Assembly (NCBI GenBank): GCA_017848205.1 | Contig: JAGDDO010000036.1 | Coordinates: forward strand, 1-22,134 | Origin: Oscillospiraceae bacterium | GTDB taxonomy: Bacteria; Bacillota_A; Clostridia; Oscillospirales; Ruminococcaceae | Length of the DNA stretch: 22,134 nucleotides | Direction: 5' to 3' | In this document: positions 21,878-22,134 of the stretch, piece by piece | Position numbering within the stretch: position 1 is the first letter of the stretch | How the letters are laid out: the number at the start of each line of letters is the position of its first letter | The notes under the pieces: generated by a model | What the model saw: the letters and a program-made list of their open reading frames with translations, nothing else | Database searches by the model: none | Told to the model about the DNA's origin: nothing | Program-made: the position numbers and the translations under genes

Positions 21878-22134
21878 TCAGAACAGTGTCATCTGACTTG
21901 ACTTCGGAAGGTCGCCGAATGTGCCCATCTTTTCGAAAAGTTCGATAACCGACTTGGATGCACCGCTGTTTGTCTGGAATTCTTCAATGGAAATGAAGTT
22001 TCTTTCCTGTGCTGCCTTGTACAGGTTGTTTGCGGCTGCACCGCCGATGCCAGGGATCGAGCTGAACGGAATTCTTATCTTTCCGTCTTCGATAAGGAAC
22101 TTATAGGCATGGGACTTGTAAAGGTCAAGCGGAA
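21878..22134 (-). CDS. polC: DNA polymerase III alpha subunit, PolC type (C-terminal end only)
   Basis: The last ~85 residues of the Gram-positive replicative polymerase are visible. The frame enters from the right edge as [20 protein letters not shown], continues with [20 protein letters not shown], and closes with [15 protein letters not shown] and TGA. The DLYKS, IPG-G and terminal LPxxxQxxLF patterns are typical of the PolC C-terminus; the last residues are the region that binds the sliding clamp. The upstream ~1,300 residues are outside the window. PolC supports a Firmicute origin. Confidence 0.92.
   Translation of the reverse strand, partial: PLDLYKSHAYKFLIEDGKIRIPFSSIPGIGGAAANNLYKAAQERNFISIEEFQTNSGASKSVIELFEKMGTFGDLPKSSQMTLF

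Noticed and set aside
1..22134. CRISPR array, tRNA or rRNA genes, transposase or prophage genes, including a suppressor tRNA that would explain the TAG codons
   Set aside because: No regularly spaced repeats, cloverleaf sequences, rRNA segments or recombinase motifs were seen on either strand.

Overview
The window looks like chromosomal DNA of an anaerobic low-GC Firmicute, most likely a rumen or gut Ruminococcus-type Oscillospiraceae. This is inferred from a Gram-positive PolC C-terminus, an archaeal-type V-ATPase operon, a SpoVB/MurJ-type flippase, a T-box leader, textbook sigma-A promoters with strong Shine-Dalgarno sites, and an AAA-like/PD-(D/E)XK protein of a family abundant in gut anaerobes. 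Almost everything is on the minus strand; only one acetyltransferase gene is on plus.

Layout in minus-strand transcription order, from high to low coordinates. The end of polC is at 21878-22134, followed by a structured spacer and a SpoVB/MurJ-like flippase. Next come an AAA-like/PD-(D/E)XK protein with a small membrane protein, then a plus-strand GNAT acetyltransferase. A PcrA/UvrD-type helicase and a DUF6348-like protein follow. A zinc-uptake operon (zur-znuA-znuC-znuB-lipoprotein, 9772-13525) is driven by a promoter flanked by two Fur-type operators. A T-box leader (about 9462-9728) then precedes a fused HTH-cupin-acyl-CoA ligase gene (7073-9418). A membrane EAL phosphodiesterase with a structured leader follows (4836-6794). 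The last operon is ACT domain - DUF711 - V-ATPase H - C - I, which runs off the left edge; its subunit I gene is open from 1312 to the window edge.

The most unusual observation is that two conserved genes each carry one in-frame TAG with a fully conserved reading frame on both sides. One is the ACT-domain protein (codon 35, where the family has Gln). The other is the acyl-CoA ligase (codon 633, just before the A7/A8 core motifs). None of the 18 genes whose stop is visible ends in TAG (12 TAA, 6 TGA). Together these facts raise the possibility that TAG is read as an amino acid in this organism. Two chance nonsense mutations or base-call errors remain possible and cannot be excluded from one window.

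The second is the T-box in front of an acyl-CoA ligase rather than a tRNA synthetase or a classical amino-acid biosynthesis gene. Its UGGU antiterminator bulge predicts a tRNA with discriminator A. I infer that the ligase may activate branched-chain or aromatic acids that rumen bacteria reductively carboxylate to make amino acids.
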